The notes beneath the pieces were generated by a model, which saw nothing but the letters and a program-made list of their open reading frames with translations, was not told the origin of the DNA and did not search any database. A stretch of DNA of 64,000 nt. Origin: RFPW01 sp040401595. GTDB lineage: Bacteria > Pseudomonadota > Gammaproteobacteria > Burkholderiales > Burkholderiaceae_E. Every line of letters starts with the position of its first letter. Within the stretch, counting starts at the first letter, position 1. Shown here in pieces: positions 34,997-43,214 of this stretch. The stretch is from the NCBI GenBank assembly GCA_040401595.1, contig JBBAOE010000001.1, positions 62,001 to 126,000 on the forward strand, written 5' to 3'. The position numbers and the translations under genes are program-made.

Positions 34997-35887
34997 ATGA
35001 TGCATGCCATGACTGAACCCGACATTCATGTGATTGGTGACCTCCAGGGCTGTTGTAACGCGCTCGAGCGCCTGCTCGTCCGGATCGCCGCCGAAGCGCA
35101 CAACGATATACCCACTGACTCGGGCACCCGGCCTGGGGTGGCGGGGGAGTCGCTCACCGCTCAAGCCCCGCTCTGGTTCGCAGGCGACCTGGTCAACCGC
35201 GGTCCTGATTCCCTTGGCGCGTTGCGTCGGGTCCGTGCACTGGGTGAGCGCGCTGTCGTCGTGCTGGGCAACCATGATCTGAACCTGCTCGCCGTGGCAG
35301 CCGGGCTGCGTCGCGTTCGTCGTGGGGACACTCTCAATCCCATCCTCTCGGCACCAGACCGTGAAGAGTTGCTTGACTGGCTGCGACACCGTCCGCTCGC
35401 TCATTATTCCCAGGGTCACCTGCTGGTTCATGCGGGCGTATTACCAGGATGGAGTGCACACGAAACGGTTGCCTTGGCCGGCGAAGTCGAAGCGGAACTT
35501 CGAGGCCCGAGTTGGCGTGAATTTCTGGCGCGGATGTATGGAGACCTGCCGAATGCCTGGAGCCCAAGCTTGCGCGGAGCCGACCGCCTGCGAGTGATCG
35601 TAAACGCCCTGACGCGCCTGAGATTTGCGACGCCTGCGGGCGAAATGGAATTTGCCAGCAAAGAAGGGATCGGCTCTGGCCCCCAAGGTTTTCTGCCATG
35701 GTTTGAACTGCCACAGCGCAAAACAGCCGATATCACGGTGATCTGCGGTCACTGGTCAACGCTGGGCCTCATCAATCGCCCTGAGCTCATTGCGCTCGAC
35801 ACGGGCTGTGTCTGGGGCGGCAAACTCACCGCTATGCGACTGCGCGATCGTCGGATCATTCAGATCGATTGTTCGAGCGACCGCTGA
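34997..35887 (+). CDS. apaH: Symmetrical bis(5'-nucleosyl)-tetraphosphatase
   Basis: Hydrolyses Ap4A to two ADP and can decap Np4-capped RNA. The 296-residue metallophosphatase carries HVIGDLQGCCNALERLL, FAGDLVNRGPDSLGALR, VVLGNHDLNLLAV and the terminal ICGHWSTLGL / ALDTGCVWGG. Three in-frame ATGs (34997, 35000, 35009) are possible; the last leaves MTEPDIHVIGDLQG, closest to the usual family start. Its final 132 bases overlap the end of plsC on the other strand. Confidence 0.94.
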   Translation: MMHAMTEPDIHVIGDLQGCCNALERLLVRIAAEAHNDIPTDSGTRPGVAGESLTAQAPLWFAGDLVNRGPDSLGALRRVRALGERAVVVLGNHDLNLLAVAAGLRRVRRGDTLNPILSAPDREELLDWLRHRPLAHYSQGHLLVHAGVLPGWSAHETVALAGEVEAELRGPSWREFLARMYGDLPNAWSPSLRGADRLRVIVNALTRLRFATPAGEMEFASKEGIGSGPQGFLPWFELPQRKTADITVICGHWSTLGLINRPELIALDTGCVWGGKLTAMRLRDRRIIQIDCSSDR

Positions 35888-36643
35888 ATCATTCGTAACG
35901 AACGCTGGGAAAAGCGCTTGTCGAACTGCGATCTCTGCTGCCTTGGCGAGGGCATGGCGGTTCCGCTCGACCGTCAACCCTAAGGGCTCCAAGGGTACCA
36001 AGACTGCGGCTGTCCGGGGCTCTCCCAGCACTCGCCATAAGGACTGGGTGAATGTCGTCGCCCCGATGAACTCAATCGCCCTTGAACGCTGACCCAAGGC
36101 GTCCTCATAGCGCAACGCCAACGGTTGCACAGGACAACCGGAGCGCACGGCGGCCTCGACCAGATTGGCATGAAAGGGCAGAACGATTGTCCCGTCGCTC
36201 GTTGTACCTTCCGCAAACACCGCGACACGATCGCCAGCTTGCAGTTGCTGCCTGGCGGTTTCGATCACCGCATGAACCGCGTGACGCCGACCACGCTCAA
36301 TAAAAATCGTCCCCGCTCGGGCGCAGAGAAAACCCACCAGCGGCCATCGCCGAATTTCCGCCTTGGCAATGAAATGACAAGGTGCGACGGAATCAATCAC
36401 CAGAATATCCAGCCAGCTGACATGGTTTGCCAGAATCAGACCCGCGTGCTCGAGCGTTTTGCCGGAAAGCCTGACCCGAACACCAGCAGCCAGAAGGGTC
36501 CAACGCGCCCAGCGCCGAACCAGGGCCCGATGATGCTCGGTCGACAGTGAGCGCATCACGGTCAATGCCGCCACCAAACCAAAGAGCAGGCAGATCAGCA
36601 TCAGCATAAGCCGCCATGTCGAGCGGACGACGCGCCAGTTCAC
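35756..36643 (-). CDS. plsC: 1-acylglycerol-3-phosphate O-acyltransferase (PlsC family)
   Basis: Converts lysophosphatidic acid to phosphatidic acid at the inner membrane. The 295-residue protein has an N-terminal membrane helix (LMLMLICLLFGLVAALTVM), the HX4D catalytic motif in LANHVSWLDILVID, GTIFIERG and the substrate motif FAEGTTSDGT. The last ~45 residues are an acidic tail beyond the usual family end, and this tail is what overlaps apaH by 132 bp. It follows pyrC' after 13 bp and may be the last gene of the pyrimidine operon. Confidence 0.9.
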   Translation of the reverse strand: MNWRVVRSTWRLMLMLICLLFGLVAALTVMRSLSTEHHRALVRRWARWTLLAAGVRVRLSGKTLEHAGLILANHVSWLDILVIDSVAPCHFIAKAEIRRWPLVGFLCARAGTIFIERGRRHAVHAVIETARQQLQAGDRVAVFAEGTTSDGTIVLPFHANLVEAAVRSGCPVQPLALRYEDALGQRSRAIEFIGATTFTQSLWRVLGEPRTAAVLVPLEPLGLTVERNRHALAKAAEIAVRQALFPAFVTNDSAVARTIDLNDPTIAQSHSGEFAAPDTARVERNELRAIDEAQR

Positions 36644-36656
36644 CCTGCCCGATCCT

Positions 36657-38039
36657 TCATGAGCGCTGAAAGATCGGAACTCCAGCGACCAGCGTCATGA
36701 TGACCCGACCAGCCATCTCGTATCCAAGAAATGGCGTGTGACGGCCCTGACTGACCAAACTGTTCCGGTCGACCGTCCAAAGCGCTTGCGGATCAAAGAT
36801 CATCAGATCCGCAATGGATCCCGGCGCCAAGGTCCCTGCCCCAGCCCCTTCCATCCGATCAGCACCAACGATTGCGGCCGGGCCGCTGGTCACTGTTGCG
36901 AGCGCTTGCGCCAGAGGGGTACGGCTTTCCTGGGCCCACTTCAGGACCAAGGGCAGCAACAACTCCAGACCAGTCGTTCCGGGTTCGGCTTCACCATAAG
37001 GCAAGGCCTTGGCATCATCATCCACCGGAGTATGGTCTGAACAAATGGCATCCACGGTCCCATCGGCCAGACCCGCCCGGATCGCATCGCGATCCCGCTG
37101 CGACCGAAAAGGCGGATCGACCCGGTGATTGGCGTCGAACCATCCGATATCCTGATCCGTGACGTGCAGGTGATGAACCGATACATCACAGGTGACGGGC
37201 AATCCTTCCAGCTTGGCCGCACGCATCAGCGCAATACCAGCGGCGGATGACAAGCGACAGAAATGGACCCGTGCACTGGTGACCCGCACGAGCTCCAACA
37301 TGGTCTGCAGGGCCACTGTTTCCGCGATCACGGGAATACCCGGCAAGCCCATTCGACTCGCCAGCGGCCCCGCATGTACGATGCCGCCACGGGCAAGGAA
37401 CGAGTCCTGGGGCTGAAGCCAGACTGGAAACCCAAAGGTCTTCGCGTACTGCAGCGCACGCAGCAACACTTGGGTATCCACCATCGGGACATTCGCTTGC
37501 GAAAATCCCACACATCCCGCTTCAGCCAGTTCCGCCATTTCGGTAATGACCGTCCCCTGAAGCCCGACAGTCAGCGCGCCCAACGGATAGAGGTGAGCAC
37601 CCGCAAGGCCGCGGGCCCGATACTTGAGCATCTCGACCAGACCCGGCTCATCGAGTGGCGGGTCCGTGTCAGGCGGGCAGACCAGAGCTGTGATACCGCC
37701 GACCACGGCTGCTTGCATTTCACTCTCGAGCGTCGCCCGGTATTCGAATCCCGGCTCGCGCAGGCGTGCAGCCAGATCGACCAGACCGGGGGCAATGACC
37801 ATGCCACGAGCATCGATCACCCGGTCCGCAACCCATCCCTCGGGCAGGTTTGCGCAATCATTGCCAATCGCGATCACACGCCCATCGGCCAGATGCAAAT
37901 CCGCCAGGAAACCATTCTGCAGATCATCACCGGCTGACTGCGCGCGCTCCCCCATGGGCCCGATCGACCCCTCGCCCTGTTTGGGATCGAACCGGTTCGA
38001 TGGCGCAAGAACGCGGCCATGAAGAATCGAAGTCCTCAT
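36657..38039 (-). CDS. Dihydroorotase-like protein PyrC' (predicted inactive)
   Basis: A 460-residue amidohydrolase-fold protein that lacks the dihydroorotase active site. The metal motif normally DxHxHLREPG reads DLAARLREPG. The usual MPNT substrate loop reads CPPDTDP. The third His ligand region reads VHFCRLSS instead of xHxCHVS. Later motifs (VHHLHVTD, CSDHTPVDD) are partly kept. In Pseudomonas such PyrC' proteins are structural partners of aspartate transcarbamoylase rather than enzymes. The start overlaps the pyrB stop by four bases, consistent with a fixed complex. A working dihydroorotase should be encoded elsewhere. Confidence 0.9.
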   Translation of the reverse strand: MRTSILHGRVLAPSNRFDPKQGEGSIGPMGERAQSAGDDLQNGFLADLHLADGRVIAIGNDCANLPEGWVADRVIDARGMVIAPGLVDLAARLREPGFEYRATLESEMQAAVVGGITALVCPPDTDPPLDEPGLVEMLKYRARGLAGAHLYPLGALTVGLQGTVITEMAELAEAGCVGFSQANVPMVDTQVLLRALQYAKTFGFPVWLQPQDSFLARGGIVHAGPLASRMGLPGIPVIAETVALQTMLELVRVTSARVHFCRLSSAAGIALMRAAKLEGLPVTCDVSVHHLHVTDQDIGWFDANHRVDPPFRSQRDRDAIRAGLADGTVDAICSDHTPVDDDAKALPYGEAEPGTTGLELLLPLVLKWAQESRTPLAQALATVTSGPAAIVGADRMEGAGAGTLAPGSIADLMIFDPQALWTVDRNSLVSQGRHTPFLGYEMAGRVIMTLVAGVPIFQRS

Positions 38040-38995
38040 GCCGCAACCATCCCCAGAACCGCCATCCTGACCGCGATCCCGAACGTCACCTGGGACAGGA
38101 TCACCGCCTGCGGACCATCGGCCACGGCACTATCAATTTCCACGCCACGGTTCATCGGGCCCGGATGCATGACGATGGCATCGGGCGCGGCATACGCCAG
38201 CTTTTCTGGGGTTAGACCGTAGTGCTTGAAATATTCCTGCGCACTTGGCAACAGGGCCCCGCGCATCCGTTCATTCTGAAGGCGCAGCATGATCACCACA
38301 TCGACACCTCGCAGCCCTTCCCGCATGTCGTGAAAGACCTGAACCCCCATTGCCTCCAAACCGCCCGGCAGCAAGGTGGCAGGCCCGACCGCCCGAACAT
38401 CCGGGACGCCGAGCGTGGTCAGCGCGTGAATATTGCTTCTCGCAACCCGTGAATGAAGGATGTCGCCCACCAGGGCTACCCGCAGTCGGGTGAAATCCTT
38501 CTTGAAATGGCGGATCGTGTAAGCATCCAGCAGCGCCTGCGTCGGATGCTCATGGCGACCGTCCCCCGCATTGATGACATGCACGTCCTTGCCCAGCGAA
38601 TCCAGATGTTGCGCGATCAGAAAGGGAGCACCACTTTGCGAATGCCGCACCACAAAGAGGTCTGCATTCATGGCAGCCAGATTATCGATCGTATCGAGAA
38701 GACTTTCGCCCTTCGAGGCTGAACTGGCGGAGATATTGAGGTTGAACACGTCCGCCGACAGCCGCTGCGCGGCGATCTCGAATGTCGTTCTGGTGCGTGT
38801 GGAGTTTTCAAAAAAAAGATTGAATACGCTGCGCCCACGCAACAACGGCAGTTTCTTGACTGTGCGATCACTGACGTCGAGAAATGCGGATGCGGTATCG
38901 AGTAGCCGCTCAATCATCGCTTTGGGTAAGCCATCAATCGAGAGGAGATGACGCAGGCGGCCTTGGCCATCGATTTGAGGGTGGCGACGGATCAT
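38036..38995 (-). CDS. pyrB: Aspartate carbamoyltransferase catalytic subunit
   Basis: Joins carbamoyl phosphate and aspartate, the committed step of UMP synthesis. The 319-residue protein has the carbamoyl-phosphate loop FFENSTRTRTTFEIAAQRL, SSASKGESLLDTI, VVRHSQSGAP, the DAGDGRHEHPTQALLDAYT-type motif (here NAGDGRHEHPTQALLDAYTI) and VMHPGPMNRGVEID. No pyrI is present, so the dodecamer with PyrC' is the likely holoenzyme. It is 30 bp after pyrR and coupled to pyrC' by ATGA. Confidence 0.96.
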   Translation of the reverse strand: MIRRHPQIDGQGRLRHLLSIDGLPKAMIERLLDTASAFLDVSDRTVKKLPLLRGRSVFNLFFENSTRTRTTFEIAAQRLSADVFNLNISASSASKGESLLDTIDNLAAMNADLFVVRHSQSGAPFLIAQHLDSLGKDVHVINAGDGRHEHPTQALLDAYTIRHFKKDFTRLRVALVGDILHSRVARSNIHALTTLGVPDVRAVGPATLLPGGLEAMGVQVFHDMREGLRGVDVVIMLRLQNERMRGALLPSAQEYFKHYGLTPEKLAYAAPDAIVMHPGPMNRGVEIDSAVADGPQAVILSQVTFGIAVRMAVLGMVAA

Positions 38996-39025
38996 CCGCG
39001 CCCCACGCTTGCGATCATGATTCGG

Positions 39026-39583
39026 CTACCCTTCCAGACGAAACGCAAAATGGCCGTGCGTATCCTGCGACAACACCAGCTGATCGATGCCCTGCAGCGC
39101 AACGTCCGCGCCAACGAATCGGGCAGAGATCGGCAATTCACGCCCTCCCCGATCGGCCAGCACAGCCAGCTCAACCCGGGCTGGTCGCCCATGATCAAAC
39201 AGCTCATTGAGCGCCGCCCGGACCGTGCGCCCGGTAAAAAGAACATCATCGATCACGATCAAGTCGGCGGCGTCGACGTCGAACGGCAGGATGGTCGGCT
39301 TGATGTTGATGGGCAGACCACGCGACCCATAATCATCCCGATGAAATGCACTCGACAGATAACCCAACTGTGAGCGCAACCCAAGATCGGCATGCAGTCT
39401 CTCGGCGACCCAGGCCCCGCCAGAATGAATACCAACGAGGATTGGCGTTCGTGTCTCGTCCTGGAGGACGGTGCGCAGCTGCTCGAACAAACGGGCATAG
39501 GCGAACTCGGCATCCACCGGCGATTGCGCGCTCTCCGATCGTTCGACGCTCACGACATCTCCGGCGTCGGATGATCCAGCCAT
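39026..39583 (-). CDS. pyrR: PyrR bifunctional regulator / uracil phosphoribosyltransferase
   Basis: A 185-residue type I phosphoribosyltransferase with the PRPP loop ADLIVIDDVLFTGRTVRAAL and an N-terminal GIHSGGAWVAERL. In Gram-positives PyrR controls pyr attenuation by binding RNA; in Gram-negatives its regulatory role is less sure and uracil salvage may dominate. I see no obvious attenuator in the 30-bp spacer before pyrB. Its start region overlaps the ruvX end by 34 bp. Confidence 0.9.
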   Translation of the reverse strand: MAGSSDAGDVVSVERSESAQSPVDAEFAYARLFEQLRTVLQDETRTPILVGIHSGGAWVAERLHADLGLRSQLGYLSSAFHRDDYGSRGLPINIKPTILPFDVDAADLIVIDDVLFTGRTVRAALNELFDHGRPARVELAVLADRGGRELPISARFVGADVALQGIDQLVLSQDTHGHFAFRLEG

Positions 39584-40029
39584 TGCTGCAGCACGATCGC
39601 CGCCGCCGCTGCATCCTCATCGTCGCGCGAAGCACGACCGCGATAGCCGCTCCGAGCCTCGTCGTCGAGCGCGCGCGCTGCGCTCGACGAATAATTCTCG
39701 TCAACCAGATGGACGGGCCTGCCGAAGCGTCCATGGAGTTGGCGGGCAAACCGCTCGCAACGGGCGGTCACCGGCAGCGGTTTGCCATCCGGATGGGCTG
39801 GTCGCCCGACAATCAGGCGGTCCGGAGACCACTGTGCAATCAGATGGCCGAGCTGCGCGAAGCGCACACTGGTCTGCGTTGCTTCGACAATCGTCACCGG
39901 AGATGCCCCACCCGTCAGCGTGTTACCCACGGCAACGCCGATCCGATGCTCGCCAAAATCAAAGCCCAACACGGTCTCTGCGCGACCGATGCGTCCCGGC
40001 GCGCTGGGCCGACCATCTTCTTCAGGCAT
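39550..40029 (-). CDS. ruvX: RuvX/YqgF-family nuclease
   Basis: A 159-residue RNase-H-fold protein, involved in processing the 5' end of pre-16S rRNA and once proposed as a Holliday-junction resolvase. Motifs are VLGFDFGEHRIGVAVGN (first Asp), IVGRPAHPDG, VHLVDENYSSSAARAL (Glu) and DDEDAAAAAIVLQQWL (last Asp). It sits between algH (8-bp overlap) and pyrR (34-bp overlap), a conserved order in betaproteobacteria and pseudomonads. Confidence 0.93.
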   Translation of the reverse strand: MPEEDGRPSAPGRIGRAETVLGFDFGEHRIGVAVGNTLTGGASPVTIVEATQTSVRFAQLGHLIAQWSPDRLIVGRPAHPDGKPLPVTARCERFARQLHGRFGRPVHLVDENYSSSAARALDDEARSGYRGRASRDDEDAAAAAIVLQQWLDHPTPEMS

Positions 40030-40597
40030 GACCCGCCGAGGCCGAAAGAAAGGCCGGATCGAACCCCAGCAGCTTGATCGCCTGATCGAAGCGTTGCGCC
40101 ACTGGCGTCGAGAAAATCAATTCAGGGGAGGCCGGAACCGTCAGCCAGGCATTCTGTGCCAGCTCCTGCTCCAGCTGCCCGGGGCCCCAACCCGCATAGC
40201 CCAGGGTTACCAGAAGATCCGGCGGGCCTTGTCCGGCGGCAACCGCCTCCAGGACATCTTTCGATGAAGTCAAGCCAAGCTCGTCGCCAATGGCCACGGT
40301 CGAACTCCAATGACCTGCTGGTCGATGGAGCACAAAACCCCGATCCGCCTGAACCGGCCCCCCGACAAACACAGGCGTGCTGGCCAATGGCGCGATTTCA
40401 AGCCGCAAATCAATCCGGTCAAACAACCCAGCAAGATCAAGGTCCGCCATCGGCCGGTTGATGACCAACCCCAAGGCGCCCCGCTCGCTGTGTTCAGCCA
40501 GAAGAATGACCGTTCGTCCAAAATTCGGATCGTCCATGGCGGGCATGGCGATGAGGAAGTGGTTGGCAAGCGCAACACAATCGGGGACTGGATTCAT
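40022..40597 (-). CDS. algH: YqgE/AlgH family protein
   Basis: A 191-residue protein of the UPF0301 family: LANHFLIAMPAMDDPNFGRT, VILLAEHSERGALGLVINRP, VFVGGPVQADRGFVLH and LVTLGYAGWGPGQLEQEL. Biochemical function is unknown, although AlgH affects alginate regulation in Pseudomonas. ATG 40597 fits the family start; the open frame to 40633 is not needed. It is the first gene of the algH-ruvX-pyrR-pyrB-pyrC' run and is divergent from the photolyase gene with a 44-bp spacer. Confidence 0.94.
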   Translation of the reverse strand: MNPVPDCVALANHFLIAMPAMDDPNFGRTVILLAEHSERGALGLVINRPMADLDLAGLFDRIDLRLEIAPLASTPVFVGGPVQADRGFVLHRPAGHWSSTVAIGDELGLTSSKDVLEAVAAGQGPPDLLVTLGYAGWGPGQLEQELAQNAWLTVPASPELIFSTPVAQRFDQAIKLLGFDPAFLSASAGHA

Positions 40598-40641
40598 CAC
40601 CGCATTGTAAGGGGCGCCTTGGACAGGACACAATCGGGGTT

Positions 40642-42222
40642 ATGAATGGTTTGGTCTGGTTCCGACGCGACCTGCGCGTCAGTGATCATGTTGCACTCTC
40701 CCGTGCCCTCCGGGCCTGTGAGCAAGTCTGGTGCGTCTTCGTTTTCGACACCGAGATCTTGGCAGCACTTCCGAGCGACTCGGACCGTCGGGTCGAGTTC
40801 ATTCACGGAGCGCTTGAGGAACTGCACGCTAACCTGCGCAAACTCTCGCCGCTGGCCAGTTTGATCGTGATGCACGGGCGTGCGCGGAGCGCCATTCCAT
40901 GGCTCGCCAAACGCCTGAAGATCCAGACGGTCTATACCAACCGTGATTACGAGCCCACCGCGGTGGATCGGGACAGCGCAGTCGAGCACGCGTTAAATGC
41001 CGACGGACGAGACCTCGAACAGTCTCTGGATCACGTGATCTTCGACCCGAAAGCCTTACGGACGGCAGCGGGGGGCGGCTACACGGTTTTCACACCCTAT
41101 CGAAATACCTGGCTCAAGCACCTGGAACCCAGCATGTTGGCTGCGCAGCCCGTTGCTTCGGCTGCGGGTGCCCTCGCCCCATGGCCAATCGGGCTCATCC
41201 CGACATCAATGCCAGCCGCCGATCCCGTACCCGCCCAGCATGCTGCACATGCGTGGCACAGTCTGGATCAGGCAAAGGCTTCTAATGGCGAATCTCACCT
41301 TGGACTCTGGGCAGGCCCTCCCGGACTGGAAGCGATCGGATTCAGGCGCACCAACCTCAAGGAACTGGGTGTCGTCCCCGGCGAGGCCGGTGCCGAAGCG
41401 CTCTTTGAGTCATTCACGCACCGGATTGGGGACTATCGGCGCCATCGGGATTTCCCCGCCATCCGCGGACCTTCCTATTTATCGGTTCATCTGCGATTTG
41501 GAACTATTTCGGTCCGTCAACTGGTTCAAACGGCGCTTCATCTCCAGCAAACGGACGCGGCCGCTTCCGATGGGGCGGCGAGTTGGTTGTCTGAACTGAT
41601 CTGGCGAGACTTTTATGTCCAGGTGCTGGCCAACTGGCCACATGTGGTGGGAGCTGCGTTCAAAGCAGACTACGATCGGATCCGGTTCGACGAAGATGAA
41701 GCGGCCAATGCAAGGTTCCTCGCCTGGACCGAAGGCCGCACCGGCTATCCATTGATTGATGCCGCGATCGCTCAGATTCGCCATAGCGGCTGGATGCACA
41801 ATCGGCTGCGCATGGTGACTGCTTCCTTCCTGGTCAAGGATTTGGGCATTCACTGGCGGCGCGGCGAACACTGGTTCGCCGACATGCTGCTCGATTACGA
41901 CCTCTCGGCCAACAACGGTGGGTGGCAGTGGGCATCGTCTAGCGGCTGTGATGCCCAGCCCTATTTCCGCATTTTCAACCCAATCACCCAATCGGAAAAA
42001 TTCGATCCCGACGGACGATTCATTCGCCGCTATCTGCCGCAGCTTTCTGGCATCCCGACCCGCGCCCTGCATGCGCCTTGGCTGGCACCTGCTGCGGATC
42101 TACGGGCGGGCGGCATCCAGCTGGGTGAGACCTATCCTCGCCCGATCGTCGACCATGCGCAGGCGAGGCTCAGGACCCTCGAGCGCTATGCCGCCATTCG
42201 CACGCAACCCGCACCGGAGTGA
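40642..42222 (+). CDS. phrB: Deoxyribodipyrimidine photo-lyase (class I CPD photolyase)
   Basis: Repairs UV-induced pyrimidine dimers using blue light. The 526-residue protein has the antenna-domain start LVWFRRDLRVSDHVALSRAL. The FAD and DNA-binding core has LSVHLRFGTISVRQL, ELIWRDFYVQVL, GYPLIDAAIAQIRHSGWMHN, LLDYDLSANNGGWQWASSSG and CDAQPYFRIFNP. Length is slightly above the ~475 of E. coli because of an insert around residues 170-235. It stands alone on this strand. Confidence 0.95.
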   Translation: MNGLVWFRRDLRVSDHVALSRALRACEQVWCVFVFDTEILAALPSDSDRRVEFIHGALEELHANLRKLSPLASLIVMHGRARSAIPWLAKRLKIQTVYTNRDYEPTAVDRDSAVEHALNADGRDLEQSLDHVIFDPKALRTAAGGGYTVFTPYRNTWLKHLEPSMLAAQPVASAAGALAPWPIGLIPTSMPAADPVPAQHAAHAWHSLDQAKASNGESHLGLWAGPPGLEAIGFRRTNLKELGVVPGEAGAEALFESFTHRIGDYRRHRDFPAIRGPSYLSVHLRFGTISVRQLVQTALHLQQTDAAASDGAASWLSELIWRDFYVQVLANWPHVVGAAFKADYDRIRFDEDEAANARFLAWTEGRTGYPLIDAAIAQIRHSGWMHNRLRMVTASFLVKDLGIHWRRGEHWFADMLLDYDLSANNGGWQWASSSGCDAQPYFRIFNPITQSEKFDPDGRFIRRYLPQLSGIPTRALHAPWLAPAADLRAGGIQLGETYPRPIVDHAQARLRTLERYAAIRTQPAPE

Positions 42223-42291
42223 TCATCCGCCGCCCTGGCGGGAATCATCTGAGCCCATCACAACCCGACTCCGCGTGACCGCGGGCAAAGC

Positions 42292-42477
42292 TCAAATTTC
42301 AATCAACTCGAAGTCGGCTTTCTGGGCGCCGCATTCCGGACAAGTCCAGGCGATCGGGACGTCATCCCAACGGGTACCTGGGGCAATACCATCATCGGGC
42401 AAACCGGCTGCCTCGTCATAAATCCAGCCGCAGATCAGGCACATCCAGGTTCGGAACGGGGTTTCGGAGCTCATCAA
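42292..42477 (-). CDS. Rubredoxin
   Basis: A 61-residue one-iron electron carrier with the two CxxC ligand pairs: WMCLICGWIYDEAAGLPDDG and WTCPECGAQKADFELIEI. The start (ATG 42477 or the adjacent ATG 42474) lies 62 bp inside the 3' end of the cyclase gene on the same strand in another frame. Rubredoxins pass electrons to alkane hydroxylases or oxygen reductases; none is adjacent, so its partner is unknown. Confidence 0.95.
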   Translation of the reverse strand: MMSSETPFRTWMCLICGWIYDEAAGLPDDGIAPGTRWDDVPIAWTCPECGAQKADFELIEI

Positions 42478-43153
42478 ATTTCTTCTCAGGGTGAAGACAC
42501 AGGGAATAGTCCTGTGATCTTACCGAAACGCTCGCAACTGGCCCGAGTGGCTCGTAAACCAGCGCCTTCGCCTGACGCCCCCGGATCTTGAATTCGCCGA
42601 GGCATCGGCAGCGAATCGAACTCGCGCCCTGGACCGTGCGGGACCCGGCCAAGATCTGGACGTTCAGTTCCTGGGCCATGGACTGGAAGCGGGACGCCAA
42701 ATTGACCGCATCGCCAATCACCGTCGGCGCTTCATACGCTTTTGGACCCAGGGAACCGACCTGAACAACGCCAGTATTGACGCCGATACTGACCTCGAGT
42801 CGAGGGCGACCCGCCTGCGCAAACTCCCGATCCAGCCGCTGCGCGGCAATCACCATGGCAAATGCGGCATTCAGCGCCCGGTCTTCGTGCTCCGGATCGA
42901 AGAGCGGAGCCCCCCAGTAGGCCATCACCGAGTCACCGATATATTTGTCGATGGTGCCCTGAAATCGCAGAACGACCTCGGTCATCGCGGTCAGGAATCG
43001 ATTGACGTAGGCGTGCAGCGCTTGCGAATCCAACCGCTCTGCGATGCGCGAGAACCCTCGAATGTCCGCGAAGAGGACAGTCAGCTCGCGGGCTTCGTTG
43101 GCAAGCCGAATCTCGGGAACAAACGGGGTCGGGGTAAAAAGCCTTGGGTCCAT
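42416..43153 (-). CDS. Class III adenylate/guanylate cyclase domain protein
   Basis: A 245-residue single-domain cyclase. Metal-binding Asp residues are in VLFADIRGFSRIAERLD and IGDSVMAYWGAP; the purine-recognition Lys is in GTIDKYIGD; the transition-state Asn/Arg are in VIGDAVNLASRFQ. The retained Lys and GDAVNLA pattern favour ATP. No sensor, HAMP or membrane domain is attached, unlike many proteobacterial homologues. The last ~20 codons overlap rubredoxin. Confidence 0.88.
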   Translation of the reverse strand: MDPRLFTPTPFVPEIRLANEARELTVLFADIRGFSRIAERLDSQALHAYVNRFLTAMTEVVLRFQGTIDKYIGDSVMAYWGAPLFDPEHEDRALNAAFAMVIAAQRLDREFAQAGRPRLEVSIGVNTGVVQVGSLGPKAYEAPTVIGDAVNLASRFQSMAQELNVQILAGSRTVQGASSIRCRCLGEFKIRGRQAKALVYEPLGPVASVSVRSQDYSLCLHPEKKFDELRNPVPNLDVPDLRLDL

Positions 43154-43214
43154 CGATAAGGATAGTCGGGCTGATGCTGAGGGAAGGTCAAGGCCACAGT
43201 TGGCACAGCAAGTT

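Noticed and set aside
39346..40077. 243-codon plus-strand ORF across pyrR and ruvX
   Set aside because: Arg/His-rich antisense translation with no family resemblance; both minus-strand genes have clear motifs.
42228..42242. Short GC hairpin after phrB
   Set aside because: The stem is only 4-5 bp and there is no U-run.
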